Origin: Thiothrix litoralis
GTDB lineage: Bacteria > Pseudomonadota > Gammaproteobacteria > Thiotrichales > Thiotrichaceae
NCBI RefSeq assembly: GCF_017901135.1
Contig: NZ_CP072801.1
Span: 3,562,501-3,626,500, forward strand
Length of the DNA stretch: 64,000 nt
Direction of reading: 5' to 3'
The notes under the pieces: model-generated
Databases searched by the model: none
The model's input: the letters and a program-made list of their open reading frames with translations, nothing else
Told to the model about the DNA's origin: nothing
Shown here: positions 54,601 through 62,210 of the stretch, one piece after another
Layout of the letters: every line of letters starts with the position of its first letter
How positions within the stretch are numbered: position 1 is the first letter of the stretch
Program-made: the position numbers and the translations under genes

Positions 54601-54763
54601 GCTTGCTGCCTTGTTCCAGCGCTTCCGGGAACGGCAGATGCTCCAGCCCGTGCAGCGGGTTGTGGTGAATGAAGGTGCGCATCGGCCAGAAAAACGGTAT
54701 CGGTTCCGCCGCCATGTGAATCATGGAACGGATTTTCAGGCTCATTCCCAGAAAGTTGCTCAT
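51629..54763 (-). CDS. dabA: DabA, zinc-dependent CO2-hydrating subunit of the DAB pump
   Basis: This 1044-residue DUF2309 protein is the carbonic-anhydrase-like subunit of the energy-coupled DAB system. The four expected zinc-site residues are visible: Cys465 and Asp467 in FCIDTRSERIRRHLE, His723 in VLLVGHGSTS and Cys738 in ALDCGACGG. It makes cytosolic bicarbonate with DabB when driven by an ion gradient. The start MSNFLGMSLK overlaps the upstream membrane-protein gene (ATGA); the longer frame is not used. Length is that of the long (DAB1-like) class. Residues 135-144 are encoded by an inserted dispersed palindromic repeat. Confidence 0.93.
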   Translation of the reverse strand: MSNFLGMSLKIRSMIHMAAEPIPFFWPMRTFIHHNPLHGLEHLPFPEALEQGSKLFHGRSYLPRSTYQGYLREGKIDRGVLAAEIGAFLAGRENTTGLALQHWLMALLTETRQPLSPAVTLADATDIHALLRNGEEGGCDTPLQNDHSLHELTEQLRQRLLVDCPVYEAVDALYGTQLGEELDTLLIKSCLDFFDEGQSAWGMPGREQGFFHAWRELALHNIPLLQRTRQIRRILGEADTVEGIIAYALGQLGIPEDDWMGYFTRELARLHGWVGFIRWRSSAKRYHWNQKYPGDLIDFMAIRLTLALALLNSGKLQRRLNTRQALSEMIAERPQETWLRLELYSGQIMPALANTVERALLRSHPGEIAGVFAAYVRQKRQHDARQQATRLQELAQLAGDDGKLPALTLEAVQALLDTLSACEQLEGMMWLRAMEAQAIHRLLDGISLRPPADASKRPFAQALFCIDTRSERIRRHLESVGDYQTFGIAGFFGVPVSFMELGKGSELHLCPVILTPQNLVLEISAAGVQDDPAMTALEHAVHELKESVLTPFVTVEAIGLLFGFDMIGKTLAPRSYHNWRKHLHAEHPQTHLLLDKLSRTQADSIMRAAQRAVIVKAIELELGLPPEKATDAVIRELREAALGNQSELSECLQHLALGEGKLRTFIKRLQTDYRINTSSAQWQLERLGRIGFTLDEQTNYVGTALRAIGLTQNFSRFVLLVGHGSTSANNPYESALDCGACGGNHGLISGRVLAQMANKPQVRRRLQEQGIDIPDDSWFVPALHNTTTDDVQLIDLELVPSAHLMYLDRLRKGLSAASRLCIQERIPTLGLEFYTGCKPASAFSCAQRNAVDWSQVRPEWGLSRNAYFIIGQRQLTDAFPLDGRAFLHSYDYRVDPKRRLLENILTGPLVVGQWINMEHYFSTVDNDRFGSGSKVNHNVAGRFGVMTGNISDLRTGLPAQTVLKDGKPYHEPLRLITLIEAPFDHAKQAVERVISVKRLVKNAWIRLLVIDPETHTVHLFEEGGWQTLQPLAAPAPALLEEALA
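54333..54362. repeat. Dispersed palindromic repeat inserted in frame within dabA
   Basis: The unit tgtaggggcgtatcacatcc plus gccctcttca matches the repeat at 30127-30156 and both arms at 62128-62198, including identical ends. It lies in dabA codons for EEGGCDTPLQ (residues 135-144), and its 30-base length keeps the frame open. Confidence 0.8.
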
Positions 54764-55515
54764 GCGATGTCTCCCGTCAAAAACAGACCCGCGACCACCA
54801 ACACCGTCAGGGTCAGGGCAAACGCCCAACTGAGGCCACGCGGCAAATCACTGACCTGCTGGTTCTGCGGCGCAGCGCCAACCAGTAAACCTTGTAACAG
54901 CCGCACCCCCGCCCAGCTCCAGATCAGCCAAGTCAGCAGCACAACGACAGCGCTCAGCGGGCTACTCAGGGTCAGCGTTTTCAGCATGATGAAAAATGCC
55001 GGGAAAATCGGGGTAGCGGTCGCCGCCAGCGTACTGAAGACCAGCAGCCCGGCAAAACGTGGCATAATGCCCGCCAGCCCGCCGTACAAATGGGTATAGG
55101 CCGCGCCGAAACGCTGTTCCAACGCCACCGCCAGCAGTGCCAGCAAGGCCAGCGGAATACTGAAACCCAACGCATCCATTACCAGCGCCGCGTGCTGACC
55201 AGCGCCCGGCAAGGCAAACCACAGCAAACTCCACGCCGAAGTAGCCAGAAACCCGACCCAGCCATTCACATCCCGCTGGGTCAGCAAACGGAAAGCGTAC
55301 AGCAGGGCAGTTAACGCCGCCCACGCCAGCACCCATGACGGTACAGCCTCATCACCCGCCCACAAGAACAGCGCCACCCCCAATTGCGGCCACAACAACA
55401 ATAAGCCGACCCTCAACAACGGGTGACGGAGCCGTTCCAGCAGGTGGTTGAACACGATGCTGAAGGGAAACAGCGGCAGGAATAGACCGATCAGTAAGAG
55501 CGTGAATACAGACAT
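54760..55515 (-). CDS. Polytopic membrane protein of the DAB operon
   Basis: This 251-residue protein has about seven hydrophobic helices and no soluble domain. FGAAYTHLYGGLAGIMPRF near residue 130 vaguely resembles the later helices of NuoL/NuoM-like proteins, but the family is not certain. It lies between dabB (one-base gap) and dabA (four-base overlap), so it is almost certainly part of the pump operon, perhaps an extra membrane subunit. Confidence 0.65.
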   Translation of the reverse strand: MSVFTLLLIGLFLPLFPFSIVFNHLLERLRHPLLRVGLLLLWPQLGVALFLWAGDEAVPSWVLAWAALTALLYAFRLLTQRDVNGWVGFLATSAWSLLWFALPGAGQHAALVMDALGFSIPLALLALLAVALEQRFGAAYTHLYGGLAGIMPRFAGLLVFSTLAATATPIFPAFFIMLKTLTLSSPLSAVVVLLTWLIWSWAGVRLLQGLLVGAAPQNQQVSDLPRGLSWAFALTLTVLVVAGLFLTGDIA

Positions 55516-55516
55516 G

Positions 55517-57199
55517 TTACCCCCATCGCAACCAGCTATTGACGCGAGCTGAACCCGCCAGTAACCCGCGTGTCAGGGCTGCATACAAGTCCGCTACATA
55601 AAACTCCCGCATCAGCAGGGCGTAAAAACTCATCCACAGGCGCGTGCCAAAGCTTTTCCCCTGCGCCGCATGGCGATCGGCGTAATAGGCACTGAGCCAA
55701 CCGAGCACAATCACCAGCGCCACCAGCACAATCAGCGCGTTAAACCAAGTCAGGTCGATATGCGCTGCGTCATACAGCTTGCCGATGAAACCGGCTTCCG
55801 GGTAAAGGAACTGGGTAAACGCATGGCTGATTAAGGTGTAACCAATCACCACCACGGTAAACGAGAACACAATCAGCGTCACCAGCCGCCACGGGTTTTC
55901 CGAACGCATATTGTAAGTGGCAAACAGCAACTGCACCCCCGTGACCCAGCCAAAGAACAGCAACACCACCGCGCCCTGCTTGTGGAACACATCCGGGTCT
56001 ACCACCAGATGCGACAAGCCGAGCACCCCGAGTGGCACTAGCAGGGTGAGCGCCGCCATCAGCACCCACGGGTAACGGTTGCCCTGCGGCTGTTTTTCGA
56101 TGATGAAGGTGTACAGATCATCCTTGGGTACGCCATCGTGCTTACGCGCTTCGCCGATGACACCGCCCGCATTCAGGAACAGCGTGCCCTTGAACAGCCC
56201 GTGCGCGATCAAGTGGAAAATCGCCAGCGAAAACGCGCCCACCCCGCATTCCATGATCATGAAACCCATTTGCCCCATGGTCGAATAGCCCAGCGATTTC
56301 TTGATGTCGTTCTGGGTCAGCATCAGCACCGAACCCATCAGCGAGGTCAGCAGACCCACCAAGAAAACCCAGTGCAACACCTCGCTGGTATGCACAAACA
56401 CCGGCGCAAAACGGTTAATCAGGAAGCCCCCAGCATTCACGATCCCCGCGTGCATCAGCGCCGACACCGGGGTTGGCCCTTCCATCGTATACGGCAGCCA
56501 AGTATGCAGCAGGAACTGGGCGGAACGCGCAAACGCTGCCAGCGCAATCAGTGCCGCGACCACTTCAACCAGTGGTAAACCCATGAAGGTCGTCGCATCC
56601 GGGTGTGCTTTCACCTGCGCGAAAATCTCCGGCAACGACCAAGTGCCGAAGGTATGGAACAGCAGCACTGCCGCCATCAGCAGGGGCAAATCCCCGAAGC
56701 GGTAGGTGATCAGCGTCCAGAACCCGTAGCGGTGCGCCGCAACGCTGCGCATGTCCTGCCCCAGCAGAAAATACAGCAATACCCCGATCAACTGCCAAGC
56801 CACCAGCAGGGTAATCAGGTCGCCCGCTGCCACCATCATTAGCAAGGCTGCGACCATTAAATCCAGCAGGATGAAAAAGCGCACATAACCGGCTTCTTCC
56901 ACCATGTAACGCACCGAATACACCCGCACAATCAGGCTGATCACCGCAATCACAAACGCCATCAACAGGCTCAGCGGGTCGAACAGCAAACTGCCCCAGC
57001 CAGTACCCAGCGAATGCAGGGCGGGCGCTTGACCGTCCAGTTTCAGCCACAGCAGGAAAGCAGCCAGCAGCAGCGTCAGTACACTGCCCGCCAGACCGAT
57101 TCGTACCACGCTGCGCCCCAATACCCCCGACAACAAACGGGTCAGCAGCGCCGCCAGTAACGGCAGTGCGGGTAGCAGTAAAACAAGCTTATCCATCAA
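55517..57199 (-). CDS. dabB: DabB, NuoL-like ion-conducting subunit of the DAB pump
   Basis: This 560-residue membrane protein of the NADH-quinone oxidoreductase L / MrpA family has about 14 helices. It includes LLVAWQLIGVLLYFLLGQ, HTWLPYTMEGPTPVSALMHA and KKSLGYSTMGQMGFM, the proton-channel region with conserved Lys and His. With DabA it couples cation flow to one-way CO2 hydration. The start is Met-1 or Met-2; the gene overlaps the SulP stop by 8-11 bases. No other complex I subunits are nearby, which supports DabB over NuoL. Confidence 0.9.
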   Translation of the reverse strand: MMDKLVLLLPALPLLAALLTRLLSGVLGRSVVRIGLAGSVLTLLLAAFLLWLKLDGQAPALHSLGTGWGSLLFDPLSLLMAFVIAVISLIVRVYSVRYMVEEAGYVRFFILLDLMVAALLMMVAAGDLITLLVAWQLIGVLLYFLLGQDMRSVAAHRYGFWTLITYRFGDLPLLMAAVLLFHTFGTWSLPEIFAQVKAHPDATTFMGLPLVEVVAALIALAAFARSAQFLLHTWLPYTMEGPTPVSALMHAGIVNAGGFLINRFAPVFVHTSEVLHWVFLVGLLTSLMGSVLMLTQNDIKKSLGYSTMGQMGFMIMECGVGAFSLAIFHLIAHGLFKGTLFLNAGGVIGEARKHDGVPKDDLYTFIIEKQPQGNRYPWVLMAALTLLVPLGVLGLSHLVVDPDVFHKQGAVVLLFFGWVTGVQLLFATYNMRSENPWRLVTLIVFSFTVVVIGYTLISHAFTQFLYPEAGFIGKLYDAAHIDLTWFNALIVLVALVIVLGWLSAYYADRHAAQGKSFGTRLWMSFYALLMREFYVADLYAALTRGLLAGSARVNSWLRWG

Positions 57200-58964
57200 T
57201 ACCCCCAGCCCTGTTTAATGCGGGAAGTTGCAAGGGAGCGATGTCCACCGCATCGGCAAAGACCTGCTTGGCGTACTGCAAGGCATCTTTGCGTTCCTTG
57301 AAAAAGTGTTGTGTACCGATATGTTGCACCAGACCGGAGCGTTCAAAGGCGTTATAAACTTGCGCTTTGCTTCTGGCGATGTACATTTCCACGCCGTTGG
57401 CTTGTAAGCCGTCGACCAGCTTTTCCAGCATACTCTCGCCGCTGGCATCGATTTGCCCGACCCCTTCCAGATCGAGAATCACCACTTTGAGCGCAGGTTT
57501 ACGTGCAATGCTATTCAACAGCTTGCCTTCAAGATAACCGGCATTGGCGAAGTACAGGTCGCCGTCAAAGCCGTAAATGGCGACGGTTTCACTGGTTGGA
57601 AGCTTGTGCAACTCGGCATCGCGTAAAATGCCATCGGCCTGATCGCGTGCCAGTTCGACGAAATTCGGGCGCATGGTGCGGTACAGGAATAGGCCAAGCG
57701 ACAGGAAAATACCGGTCAGGATGCCGACTTCCAGATGCGGCGCGAATAGCAGCGTGGCGACGAAGGTAATGATGGCGGCAATGCCATCGTGGCGTTCCAC
57801 CCGCCAGGCACGCAAGATCGGCTTCAGGGAAAACAGGTTGACGACCGCCATGATGATGACTGCCCCGAGGGTTGCCTGCGGCAAGTGATGCAGTAGATCC
57901 GTCAGGAACAGCAGGGTAACGGCGATTAGCAGCCCTGTAATCACGGATGCCAAACCCGTGATTGCGCCTGAGGAAAAATTTACCGCCGAACGGGAAAATG
58001 AACCCGACACCACATAGCCCTGAAATAACCCGGCGGTGATATTCGCCATGCCTTGCCCAACCAGTTCCTGATTGACCGACCAAGGCTGGCGGGTTTGTGC
58101 AGCAATCGCTTTAGAAATCGAAATGGCTTCCACCAGCCCCATCAGGCCGATCACGATAGCCGAAGCCATGAGTCCGCTGAGCTGATCAAAGTTGAACTCG
58201 ACAGCCGGGAAAGAAAACGACGGCAGTCCTTGCGGAATCGCGCCCACCACACTGCCGCCGCGCTCCTCATAATGGAAAGTCCAAGCAAGGACTGTCGTCA
58301 GTACCACCGTCAGCAAGATGCCCGGCAAACGCGGCGCATAGCGTTTCAGCATGACCAAGGAAGTCAAAGCGAGCGCCGCCATCAGCAAGATAACCTGTTG
58401 GGTATTCCCCAGTGAGGTGAGCATTGCCCACAAATACTCGTAATAGTGTTCAAATTGGTCGGCTTTGATGTCCAGCCCGAACAGTTTCGGCAATTGTGAA
58501 GTGCCGATAATCAGTGCAGCCCCATTGGTGAAACCCAGTACTACCGGGTTGGATAGAAAATCCACCACAACACCCAGTCGCAACAAGCCCAGTGACAGGC
58601 GGAAAACCCCGATCATCAAGGCCAGCATGGCGGAATAAATGATCATGACTTCCACCCCCTGAGCCGCATAGGGCTGAATGGCGGTAGCCGACATCAGCGA
58701 GGCAAGGGCAACCGGCCCGGTGCTGAGCTGGCGTGACGAGCCAAACAGCGCCGCCACAATCACCGGCAGGAAAGACGCGTACAAACCGATATGTGCAGGC
58801 AGCCCCGCCAGTTGTGCGTAGGCCATTGACTGCGGAATGGCGATCATGGCAACGGTCAGCCCCGCCATAGCATCCGCTTTCAGGGTAGCAGGATTGTGTA
58901 ACTCCCCCGTCCATTGTCGGTAGGGGGTAAAGTTCGTGCCCAGGGATTGCAACCAGTTAAGCAT
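57189..58964 (-). CDS. SulP-family anion transporter with STAS domain
   Basis: This 591-residue protein has the SulP entry LKADAMAGLTVAMIAIPQSM, about 12-14 helices, SFSRSAVNFSSGAITGLASV, and a C-terminal STAS domain (~460-570) with VVILDLEGVGQIDASGESML. Family members carry sulfate, bicarbonate (BicA) or other anions. Placement between cbbO and dabB makes bicarbonate uptake a reasonable guess, but sulfate is possible in a sulfur oxidiser and sequence alone does not decide. Confidence 0.85.
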   Translation of the reverse strand: MLNWLQSLGTNFTPYRQWTGELHNPATLKADAMAGLTVAMIAIPQSMAYAQLAGLPAHIGLYASFLPVIVAALFGSSRQLSTGPVALASLMSATAIQPYAAQGVEVMIIYSAMLALMIGVFRLSLGLLRLGVVVDFLSNPVVLGFTNGAALIIGTSQLPKLFGLDIKADQFEHYYEYLWAMLTSLGNTQQVILLMAALALTSLVMLKRYAPRLPGILLTVVLTTVLAWTFHYEERGGSVVGAIPQGLPSFSFPAVEFNFDQLSGLMASAIVIGLMGLVEAISISKAIAAQTRQPWSVNQELVGQGMANITAGLFQGYVVSGSFSRSAVNFSSGAITGLASVITGLLIAVTLLFLTDLLHHLPQATLGAVIIMAVVNLFSLKPILRAWRVERHDGIAAIITFVATLLFAPHLEVGILTGIFLSLGLFLYRTMRPNFVELARDQADGILRDAELHKLPTSETVAIYGFDGDLYFANAGYLEGKLLNSIARKPALKVVILDLEGVGQIDASGESMLEKLVDGLQANGVEMYIARSKAQVYNAFERSGLVQHIGTQHFFKERKDALQYAKQVFADAVDIAPLQLPALNRAGGIDG

Positions 58965-58970
58965 CTTGCC

Positions 58971-59189
58971 TTACCCCTGCTTGCGAAAATACGCATAAGC
59001 CAGTCGTGCCAGCACCGCACACACGAGGAACCCCAGCAGCCAGAGCCGCAGTTCCGGCAGAAATTCCAGAAACAGCACCATAAAGACCGCGAGTACGGCC
59101 AAGGGAGCCAGATCGTAGCTGGATAAAGGGTGTGGTTGGTGTGGTTGTGTTTCGGTTTGACACGCTTGTTTCTCCTGATCTTTTTTCAC
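58971..59189 (-). CDS. Small two-helix membrane protein
   Basis: This 72-residue protein has a polar N-terminal 25 residues and two hydrophobic helices (APLAVLAVFMVLFLEFL and RLWLLGFLVCAVLARLAY). Its start overlaps the cbbO stop by four bases (ATGA) and it ends six bases before the SulP start. I do not recognise a family. A helper of the SulP transporter or of CbbO is possible. Confidence 0.6.
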   Translation of the reverse strand: MKKDQEKQACQTETQPHQPHPLSSYDLAPLAVLAVFMVLFLEFLPELRLWLLGFLVCAVLARLAYAYFRKQG

Positions 59190-61537
59190 CGGGTCATGCT
59201 CAGGTAGAGCGCAGGCAGCTTTTCCGGCAGGCGCGTGACGTGATCCAGCACCAGATAATTTTTCGCGCCAAAGATGTTGGAAACATACTGGTCAGCGTAA
59301 GGGTCAAGGCTCAGGCAGAAGGTGCGGATGCCATTACGCCCCAGTTCTTCCACCGCCTTTTTGGTATCGAAACGCAGGTACTGCGGGTCGCGTACATCAT
59401 TATCGGCAGGCTCGCCGTCGGTCAGCAGGATCACCAGCTTTTTCTGGCTGGAACGCTGCGCCAGCAAAGAACCGGCATGACGTAAAGCTGCCCCCATGCG
59501 GGTGGAAAGTTGCCCTTGCATTCCCGCCAGTCGTCCCTTGGTCATGTCGCTGTAGGGTGCGTCGAAATCCTTGATGCGGTAATACTCGACATCGTGCCGC
59601 CCGTTGGAATCGAAACCGTGGATGGCGAACGGGTCGCCGACCTTGTTGAGGGCTTCGGCGAGCAGGGCAGCGGCTTCGCGTGCCATATCCAGCACCGTTA
59701 CCCCTTCCTCGGCATCGCGTACCTGATCGTTGGTGGATTCGGACAGGTCGATGAGCAAGACCACCGACAGGTCACGGATTTGCAGGTGGGTGCGGATATT
59801 GATGCGCGGGTCAGGCTGCGAACCCATGCGGATGCTGATCATCGCATCCACTGCCGCATTGATGTCGATGGTGTCGCCGTCTTCCTGTTTGCGTTGGCGT
59901 ACCACGCCCTGCGGTTGCACCGCTTCGATCAAGTGTTTGAGGCGCTGGATGATGGGTTTGTGGCGTTCGATCGCCGCGTCGATCTCGGCGACTTCGCCCA
60001 GTTTCGGGCGCTTTTCCAGCACAGTGACCCAGTTGGGGCGTTCCAGTTGGGTCTGGTAATCCCATTCCGGGTAATGCACCGGCGAGGCCATAGGTGCTTT
60101 GCCTTCTTTTTCGTTGAGGGACTTGCCGTCATCGTGGAACCATTCCGTCGCCAGTACCCAGACTTCCTGTGCGTCATCACCGGCGAACTCAACGTCGAGG
60201 TTGTTCCACATTTCCATGACGCTGACGTATTTGCGTACCTGTTTGGTTTGCCCCGGCAGCAGCACGCCGTCGGCTTCGTCGGTCTGATCCTGCCACAGGT
60301 AGCGGTTGTCATCGCGGTAGGGGTTGGCGGGTAAATCCTTATTGGGGTTGAAGCCGATATTGAGTGCTTCGGCTTGTTTAGCCAGTTCGCGCCCGATTTC
60401 CCAAGCCAGCCGTTCCTCTTCCAGCCGCCCGGATGCTTGGCGGAACAGGGCTTGCGCGGCTTCTACCAGTGGATGGTCGTCGTTGTTATCGTTTTCATCA
60501 GCCATTGCCCGTGCCATACGGTCGAGCAATGCGCCGGTACTGTTTGTTTGGGTCGGGTCGGCGGGCAGCAACTTGAGCCAGAGTTGTTTGAGGCCGGGGA
60601 ATGCTTTGATCGCCAGCGCTTCCACCCGCGCATCTTCCACCAAGCCGATCATGGCTTTTTGCAGGGAACTCAGCGCTTCGGCCAGCGGGTCGTAGCGTGA
60701 ATGCACGATGTGCGCAGCGGCGTGGGCAGCGGCAGCACGGTAGATTTCCATGCCCGCGATCTTGTCTTCAGTGGCAGCATTGGCCTCGCTGCTGTAATCG
60801 TCGAAGGCATCCGGCAGGTGGATGAAATAGTGTTCGATGTAGGGGCGATACCCTTCACGGGTTTCAAAGTCACCGGATGTAGGGCGCAGGAAGAAATCCT
60901 TCCCCCACAAGGCGCGTAAATACATGATCAGGCGGCGCTGGACATCGACGAACAGTACCCCGCGCTGTTCCTTTTTCATGATGGTCTGGGAGTCTTCGCT
61001 GTCCAGCCCGAAATAGGCGACTTGCTCGTCGAACTTGTTGCGGTAGGCGGCGACACCCCACATTGCCCAGCGCCGCAAGCCACCCAGTGTCAGGTAGCCC
61101 ATCAGCACATCGAGTTTGGAGAGCATCGGTCGCAAGCCGCGTGGCGCCTGCGCCAGCAGGGTATTCAGCAGGGCGAGATAGCCCTTGAACAATTCCAGCT
61201 CACCCAGTCGGGTGGCCGCAGTGGGGGCGGTGGAAAACAGCATGACCAGTACCGCAGCACTGGTGCGGGAATACATCTTGATGGCGGCAGAAAGCAGTTC
61301 GGAAACCGCTTCTTCACCGATTTCACGCGCCACCAGTGGGGCGGATTCCAGAAAGGCTTCGACCAGATCGGTGCCGCGACCCAGTGCATTCAGGCCAGCC
61401 GCGCCGCGCAGGTAAGTGTCCAGCCCACGCGGGGTGAACACACGTGCGGCGTCGTGCCAGTTGGCTTCGAGGACGGCATTGGCGGTTTCGCCCAATTCGT
61501 CCAGGATGTCCTGATAGTCACTGAGTTGGATCGCCAT
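59186..61537 (-). CDS. cbbO: CbbO, VWA-domain subunit of the Rubisco activase
   Basis: This 783-residue protein has a helical N-terminal part, acidic linkers and a C-terminal von Willebrand A domain (~590-783) with MIDAS motif LLIDLSESTND (DxSxS), then DMAREAAALLAEAL and LVILLTDGEPADND. CbbO is the adaptor that links the AAA+ motor CbbQ to inhibited Rubisco and removes sugar-phosphate inhibitors. cbbQ, normally adjacent, is not present between acRAF and cbbO or elsewhere in the window. NorD is the related alternative, but the carboxysome context supports CbbO. Confidence 0.88.
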   Translation of the reverse strand: MAIQLSDYQDILDELGETANAVLEANWHDAARVFTPRGLDTYLRGAAGLNALGRGTDLVEAFLESAPLVAREIGEEAVSELLSAAIKMYSRTSAAVLVMLFSTAPTAATRLGELELFKGYLALLNTLLAQAPRGLRPMLSKLDVLMGYLTLGGLRRWAMWGVAAYRNKFDEQVAYFGLDSEDSQTIMKKEQRGVLFVDVQRRLIMYLRALWGKDFFLRPTSGDFETREGYRPYIEHYFIHLPDAFDDYSSEANAATEDKIAGMEIYRAAAAHAAAHIVHSRYDPLAEALSSLQKAMIGLVEDARVEALAIKAFPGLKQLWLKLLPADPTQTNSTGALLDRMARAMADENDNNDDHPLVEAAQALFRQASGRLEEERLAWEIGRELAKQAEALNIGFNPNKDLPANPYRDDNRYLWQDQTDEADGVLLPGQTKQVRKYVSVMEMWNNLDVEFAGDDAQEVWVLATEWFHDDGKSLNEKEGKAPMASPVHYPEWDYQTQLERPNWVTVLEKRPKLGEVAEIDAAIERHKPIIQRLKHLIEAVQPQGVVRQRKQEDGDTIDINAAVDAMISIRMGSQPDPRINIRTHLQIRDLSVVLLIDLSESTNDQVRDAEEGVTVLDMAREAAALLAEALNKVGDPFAIHGFDSNGRHDVEYYRIKDFDAPYSDMTKGRLAGMQGQLSTRMGAALRHAGSLLAQRSSQKKLVILLTDGEPADNDVRDPQYLRFDTKKAVEELGRNGIRTFCLSLDPYADQYVSNIFGAKNYLVLDHVTRLPEKLPALYLSMTR

Positions 61538-61561
61538 GGTTCATTCCTTTAAAAGCGGTTT

Positions 61562-61822
61562 TTAATCAGGCCAGATTCGCTCCGGGTGCAACGGGAAATC
61601 TTTGGCGTTCAGATCCGTTGTCTTGTTGGCAGCCGGTGGTTTGCGGCTGTTACCAGTCGCTTTGGGTTTCGGTGTCGGTTTTGCAGCGGGTTTGACTACG
61701 GTTTTAGGCGCCGGTGGGCTGCGTTTTGCTGCGGTCGCCGGTTTGGGTTTCGGTTCCTTGGCGGCTACCGCAGGCTCTGTTGGAGTGTCTGGGGCAGCCG
61801 CTTGTTCTTCCTGTTCTGTCAT
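61562..61822 (-). CDS. Small disordered Lys/Pro/Ala-rich protein, possible McdB-like
   Basis: This 86-residue protein starts at MTEQEEQAA, supported by gagga eight bases upstream; the longer frame overlaps acRAF. Residues ~1-70 are low complexity (Ala, Pro, Lys, Thr) and predicted disordered. The end TTDLNAKDFPLHPERIWPD holds the only Trp, three residues from the C terminus. Alpha-McdB proteins that space carboxysomes are small, disordered and carry a conserved C-terminal Trp, so this is a candidate. No ParA-type mcdA is present in the window. Other explanations include a CbbO or Rubisco scaffold peptide. Confidence 0.55.
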   Translation of the reverse strand: MTEQEEQAAAPDTPTEPAVAAKEPKPKPATAAKRSPPAPKTVVKPAAKPTPKPKATGNSRKPPAANKTTDLNAKDFPLHPERIWPD

Positions 61823-61832
61823 GCCAGCGTCC

Positions 61833-62108
61833 TCAAGCGGCGAGCGCTTTGTGCGAGAGGATGGCATCCGTTTCAGCCGCGAAACCGTATTCCATCATGC
61901 CCAGCTCTTTGGCTTCGGCCTCGATTCTGACCGTCACTTGAGTGCGGTTGAAATTCAGGCTGGGGTAATAGCCGGTACGCCCTGAAAGGTGCGCCAGATC
62001 GTCAAGAAACTGACGGGTTTCTTCATAGGAACTGAACTCGTAACGGCGCGACATGCCGACCGGAAGTTTGTGAGTGTCCCATTGGTTGAGTGAGTGTATA
62101 TCTGCCAT
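61833..62108 (-). CDS. acRAF, carboxysomal Rubisco assembly factor (PCD-like)
   Basis: This 91-residue pterin-4a-carbinolamine-dehydratase-like protein has KLPVGMSRRYEFSSYEETRQ, then LSGRTGYYPSLNFNRTQVTV. The canonical PCD His-His active-site pair is not seen, as expected for the assembly-factor branch found in alpha-carboxysome operons. It helps Rubisco large subunits assemble. The start MADIHSLNQW follows caggagc; the open frame upstream runs into the palindromic repeat and is not used. Confidence 0.85.
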   Translation of the reverse strand: MADIHSLNQWDTHKLPVGMSRRYEFSSYEETRQFLDDLAHLSGRTGYYPSLNFNRTQVTVRIEAEAKELGMMEYGFAAETDAILSHKALAA

Positions 62109-62127
62109 GATGATGCTCCTGTTGGGG

Positions 62128-62198
62128 GGAAGAGGGCGTATGCAATACGCCCCTACATGGGTGTTCTCCGTAGGGGCGTATTGCATACGCCCTCTTCA
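62128..62198. repeat. 28-bp perfect inverted repeat between csoS1 and acRAF
   Basis: The arms 62129-62156 and 62170-62197 are exact reverse complements with a 13-base spacer. Each arm is a copy of the dispersed unit (gtaggggcgtattgcatacg plus ccctcttc) and is itself nearly palindromic. It forms a very stable hairpin in the transcript between shell-protein and assembly-factor genes. No T-run follows on the minus strand, so it is not a standard terminator. Confidence 0.88.
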
Positions 62199-62210
62199 GA
62201 GAATCAACCT

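Noticed and set aside
55517-57199. NADH dehydrogenase subunit NuoL
   Set aside because: No other complex I genes are nearby and the gene is tied to dabA, so it is DabB.
59510-60334. 274-codon plus-strand frame inside cbbO
   Set aside because: It is antisense to the CbbO VWA region with no independent ribosome site or domain.
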